Below, one piece after another: positions 4,543 to 7,137 of a DNA stretch of 7,137 nucleotides. The notes under the pieces are model-generated. The model made no database searches and was not told the DNA's origin. It saw nothing but the letters and a program-made list of their open reading frames with translations. Position 1 is the stretch's first letter. The number at the start of each line of letters is the position of its first letter. This DNA is from Pseudomonadota bacterium (lineage in GTDB: Bacteria; Pseudomonadota; Alphaproteobacteria; Parvibaculales; Parvibaculaceae), in NCBI GenBank assembly GCA_021780275.1, contig JAJXZC010000231.1, positions 1 to 7,137 of the forward strand, in the 5' to 3' direction. The position numbers were made by a program, and so were the translations under genes.

Positions 4543-6353
4543 CGCCGACATTCTCGAATCCCCTTGCCGGCAACCCTTTGGCGACACGCGACGACGTTGC
4601 GCGCGCCGCACTCGATCTCTTCAAACCGCTACTGCCCTTCTATAGCCCCGGCCGCGCGCGCGTCCGCCTCGCGCCGTCTCATGCCGTATTCGGCGAGGTG
4701 GCATCTCAACTCGAAGGCTTCGCGCGGCCCCTCTGGGGCATCGCGCCGCTGGCGGCAGGCGGCTATGAATTTCCCTATTGGGGGATGATCCGCGAAGGTC
4801 TCGCCAATGGTTGCGACCCCACCCATCGCGAGTATTGGGGACCGTCCCCCGATTGCGATCAACGCCTCGTCGAAATGGCGGCTATTGGCTTTGCGCTTGC
4901 GCTTGTGCCGGAACACATATGGGCGCCGTTGCCGGATGCGGCCAAACACAATGTCGCGCGCTGGCTCCATCGCATCAACGAAGTCGGAATCGTCGACAAC
5001 AACTGGCTCTTCTTCCGGGTCATCGTGAATCTTGGCCTGAAATGCGTCGACGCGCCTCATAATCAACAGGCCGTCGATGCCGCGCTCGCCCGCATCGACA
5101 GTTTCTATCTCGATGGCGGCTGGTATCGCGACGGTCCAAAAAATCAGGTCGATCACTACATCGCCTTCGCCTTCCATTTCTATGGGCTGATCTATGCGAA
5201 GCTCTCCGGCGATGCGGACCGTGCCGAAGTCTTGCGCTCGCGCGCGCGTCTCTTCGCGCCGGATTATCGCCGCTGGTTCGCTGCCGACGGTGCAGCGCTC
5301 CCCTTCGGCCGCAGTCTGACCTACCGCTTCGCGCCTGCCGGCTTCTGGGGCGCGCTTGCCTTTGCCGATGTCGCGGCTCTGCCATGGGGCGAGATCAAGG
5401 GCGTCTATCTGCGCCATCTGCGCTGGTGGGCGCGTCGCGATATCGCCGACGCGCGCGGCGCGCTCACGATCGGTTATGCCTATGAGAACCCGCGCATGGC
5501 GGAAGAATATAATTCGCCCCAGTCTCCCTATTGGGCGATGAAGGCCTTTCTCCCGCTCGCGCTGCCCGCGTCGCATCCCTTCTGGGCCACCGACGAGGCC
5601 TCGCCGTCGCTCCACGCGGCGTCGGCGCAGCGCCATCCAGCCATGATCCTTGTCGAGGATGCGGCTCATACCGTCGCGCTATCCGGCGGCCAGACCGCGC
5701 CGGCGCACCAGGGCAGCCCCGCAAAATACGGAAAATTCGCCTATTCCTCGCGCTTCGGCTTCAGCATCGGCTATCCCGCCTCACAGGGCGTCGAGGTTAT
5801 GCCGGACAACATGCTTGCGCTGGCCCCCGCCGATCGGCCCGACCAATACGCGATCCGCCGCGACGCCACGGTTGTGGCAATCGAACCGGGCTTCATCCAC
5901 TCCGTCTGGCGCCCCTGGGCAAAAGCCGGCCCGGCGCCATGGAAGGATGTCACCGTCGAAACCTGGCTCATCGCGACCGATCTGCCCTGGTTGCTTCGCA
6001 TACACCGCATCGCCTCACCGATACCGCTGATCTCACGCGAAGGCGGATTTTCAGTCGAGCGCAGCGGCCCCGAAGGAGAGCCGTTGGCGGGTGAAGGAAG
6101 CGTGTTGCTGCGCAGTGCCGCGGGTCTATCCGGCATTCGCGATCTGAAGGCCGTACGCAGCGCCCGCATCGGCGCTCCAGCCGACCGGTCGAGCCTCATC
6201 TGGCCACGCACGCTTCTTCCAGTTCTCGAAGGAAGACACGCGCCCGGCCGCTTCACGCTCGCGACGGCGGTTTTCATAGGTGCTGAAGAAGGCGCCGAGC
6301 CACGCTGGAATGAGGTTCCGGCCATTCCCGACGGCCCCTGGCTCGATCGCTGA
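4539..6353 (+). CDS. DUF2264 domain protein, probable glycoside hydrolase-like enzyme
   Basis: This 604-aa protein matches the DUF2264 family over its whole length. Residues about 15-345 form the predicted (alpha/alpha) barrel, with motifs RPLWGI (63-68), YEFPYWG (76-82), REYWG (97-101), DNNWLFFRVIVN (153-164), GGWYRDG (193-199), DHYIAFAFHFYGL (205-217), PFGRSLTYRF (255-264) and YNSPQSPYWAMKAF (324-337). The remainder (about 365-604) is beta-rich, with KYGKFAYSSRFGFS (396-409). My recollection is that CAZy places a DUF2264-related beta-glucuronidase in GH154, so a glycosidase acting on a uronic-acid or related sugar is a reasonable guess; the substrate is not shown by sequence. There is no signal peptide, implying cytoplasmic action on imported glycosides. 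The ATG overlaps the upstream stop (ATGA). Only a weak GGA (4534-4536) precedes it, so translation is probably coupled. It is the last gene of the operon. Confidence 0.88.
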   Translation: MTPTFSNPLAGNPLATRDDVARAALDLFKPLLPFYSPGRARVRLAPSHAVFGEVASQLEGFARPLWGIAPLAAGGYEFPYWGMIREGLANGCDPTHREYWGPSPDCDQRLVEMAAIGFALALVPEHIWAPLPDAAKHNVARWLHRINEVGIVDNNWLFFRVIVNLGLKCVDAPHNQQAVDAALARIDSFYLDGGWYRDGPKNQVDHYIAFAFHFYGLIYAKLSGDADRAEVLRSRARLFAPDYRRWFAADGAALPFGRSLTYRFAPAGFWGALAFADVAALPWGEIKGVYLRHLRWWARRDIADARGALTIGYAYENPRMAEEYNSPQSPYWAMKAFLPLALPASHPFWATDEASPSLHAASAQRHPAMILVEDAAHTVALSGGQTAPAHQGSPAKYGKFAYSSRFGFSIGYPASQGVEVMPDNMLALAPADRPDQYAIRRDATVVAIEPGFIHSVWRPWAKAGPAPWKDVTVETWLIATDLPWLLRIHRIASPIPLISREGGFSVERSGPEGEPLAGEGSVLLRSAAGLSGIRDLKAVRSARIGAPADRSSLIWPRTLLPVLEGRHAPGRFTLATAVFIGAEEGAEPRWNEVPAIPDGPWLDR

Positions 6354-6365
6354 CGCCTTCAGGCG
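6354..6365. other. Minimal convergent junction with a tiny hairpin
   Basis: The DUF2264 stop (6351-6353) and the kinase stop (6361-6359 on the minus strand) are separated by 5 bp. CGCCT (6354-6358) and AGGCG (6361-6365) can form a short stem around the junction, but there is no T-tract on either side and the loop is only 2 nt, or 4 nt with a 4-bp stem. No convincing intrinsic terminator lies between the two genes, so the transcripts probably run into each other. Confidence 0.5.
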
Positions 6366-7137
6366 CTCCGCGACAGCGGCACCACCGTCAAGGCGAGGGG
6401 AATCTCGAACCAGAAGCGCGCACCCTTGTCCGGCACGGCATGCGCGCCGATATCGCCGCGCATCAGGCTGACGAGCTTGGCGCTGATGGCAAGCCCCAAC
6501 CCCGTGCCGCCATAGGTCTTGGAGATGTCGCCATCCGCTTGCACGAAAGGCTTGAAGAGGCGCGCGGCCACCTCGTCGGTGAAGCCGATCCCCGTGTCCT
6601 CCACCTCGAAGCGAATGCGCAGGCTGTCGTTGTGTCGGGCGAGTACCATGCAGCGCAGATCGACCTGCCCACCCGAAGGCGTGAACTTGATCGCATTGGA
6701 GATGAGGTTCGTGAGCACCTGACGCAGCTTGCCCTCATCGCACAGCACTGACTCCTGCGGCAATGCACTGTGATCGACATTGAGCTTGATGTTCTTTTCC
6801 CGGGCCATGGCCTGCCAATAGAGCAGCGACTCGAAGAGAGCCGAAAGCTCTGTCGGCCGCTCGTCGAGTTCGATCTTGTCGGCCTCGATCTTCGAGAACA
6901 TCAGCACATCGTTGAGCACCGTGAGGAGCCCCACCGAAGCGTCGTGAATATATTGCCCATATTCGCGCGTCTTGGGCTCCTTGCTCATGCGTGTGATGAG
7001 ATCGGAGAACCCCATGATCGCATTCATGGGCGTGCGGATTTCGTGGCTCATCGTGGCGAGGAAATCGGATTTGATCCGGTTCGCTTCCTCGGCCCGCGCC
7101 TTTTCGAAAATGGCCGTCTCGAAAGCTTCGTCGAGCT
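6359..7137 (-). CDS. Sensor histidine kinase, C-terminal part (N-terminus beyond the window)
   Basis: The visible 258 residues are the catalytic core of a two-component sensor kinase, which autophosphorylates a histidine and passes the phosphate to a response regulator. A charged, probably coiled-coil segment (about residues 1-22) leads into HisKA with the H-box MSHEIRTPMN, phospho-acceptor His31. The HATPase domain then shows the N-box NLISNAIKF (Asn147), the G1 box EDTGIGF (Asp180), the F-box LFKPF (193-197) and the G2 box GGTGLGL (209-215). It ends soon after FWFEIPLA, with no receiver domain. All key residues are intact, so it looks active. The frame is open to the right edge without a start; the sensor domain lies outside, so the signal is unknown. 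The ATG at 7051-7049 is inside the H-box and is not the real start. It is convergent with the sugar operon and no partner regulator is visible. Confidence 0.95.
   Translation of the reverse strand, partial: LDEAFETAIFEKARAEEANRIKSDFLATMSHEIRTPMNAIMGFSDLITRMSKEPKTREYGQYIHDASVGLLTVLNDVLMFSKIEADKIELDERPTELSALFESLLYWQAMAREKNIKLNVDHSALPQESVLCDEGKLRQVLTNLISNAIKFTPSGGQVDLRCMVLARHNDSLRIRFEVEDTGIGFTDEVAARLFKPFVQADGDISKTYGGTGLGLAISAKLVSLMRGDIGAHAVPDKGARFWFEIPLALTVVPLSRSA

Noticed and set aside
4629..5669. A 346-codon open frame on the minus strand within the DUF2264 gene
   Set aside because: It is antisense to well-conserved DUF2264 motifs and its Arg/Glu/Ala-rich product resembles no family; it is a GC-driven shadow.

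Overview
The window looks like chromosomal DNA from a GC-rich, Gram-negative proteobacterium, probably an alphaproteobacterium. The clues are the DUF1302-type outer-membrane protein, strong G/C bias at third codon positions, an Fnr/FixK-like TTGA..TCAA dyad, and a histidine kinase with an alphaproteobacterial style of HisKA region. No marker gene fixes the genus. No rRNA, tRNA, CRISPR array, insertion sequence or phage gene is visible.

Layout. Positions 1-248 hold no convincing gene. They carry a strong inverted repeat resembling an Fnr/FixK-family site and, at the extreme left edge, a possible start codon of a leftward gene. A strong intrinsic terminator with T-tracts on both sides (241-282) closes the leftward transcript of a 613-aa DUF1302 outer-membrane protein (341-2182). 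Between that gene and the next lies a divergent, relatively AT-rich intergenic region of about 570 bp (2183-2749). It contains several inverted repeats that look like operators or leader structure. Rightward from it runs a tight three-gene operon with ATGA stop/start overlaps at both junctions: a D-2-hydroxyacid dehydrogenase (2750-3760), a sugar phosphate isomerase/epimerase-like TIM-barrel protein (3757-4542) and a DUF2264 protein (4539-6353). A histidine kinase (6359 to the right edge) is transcribed towards the operon; the two stop codons are only 5 bp apart.

How the genes may work together. The three operon genes have the look of a small intracellular carbohydrate-catabolism cassette. 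DUF2264 proteins are predicted (alpha/alpha) barrel glycoside-active enzymes, the TIM-barrel protein would isomerise, epimerise or cleave a sugar or keto-sugar, and the dehydrogenase would reduce or oxidise a 2-keto/2-hydroxy acid. None of the three has a signal peptide, so the substrate should be handled in the cytoplasm. No transporter, kinase or regulator lies in the window. The divergently transcribed DUF1302 outer-membrane protein may share regulation with the operon, but that is inference. The pathway substrate cannot be named from this sequence. The cassette is the best candidate here for an undescribed pathway.
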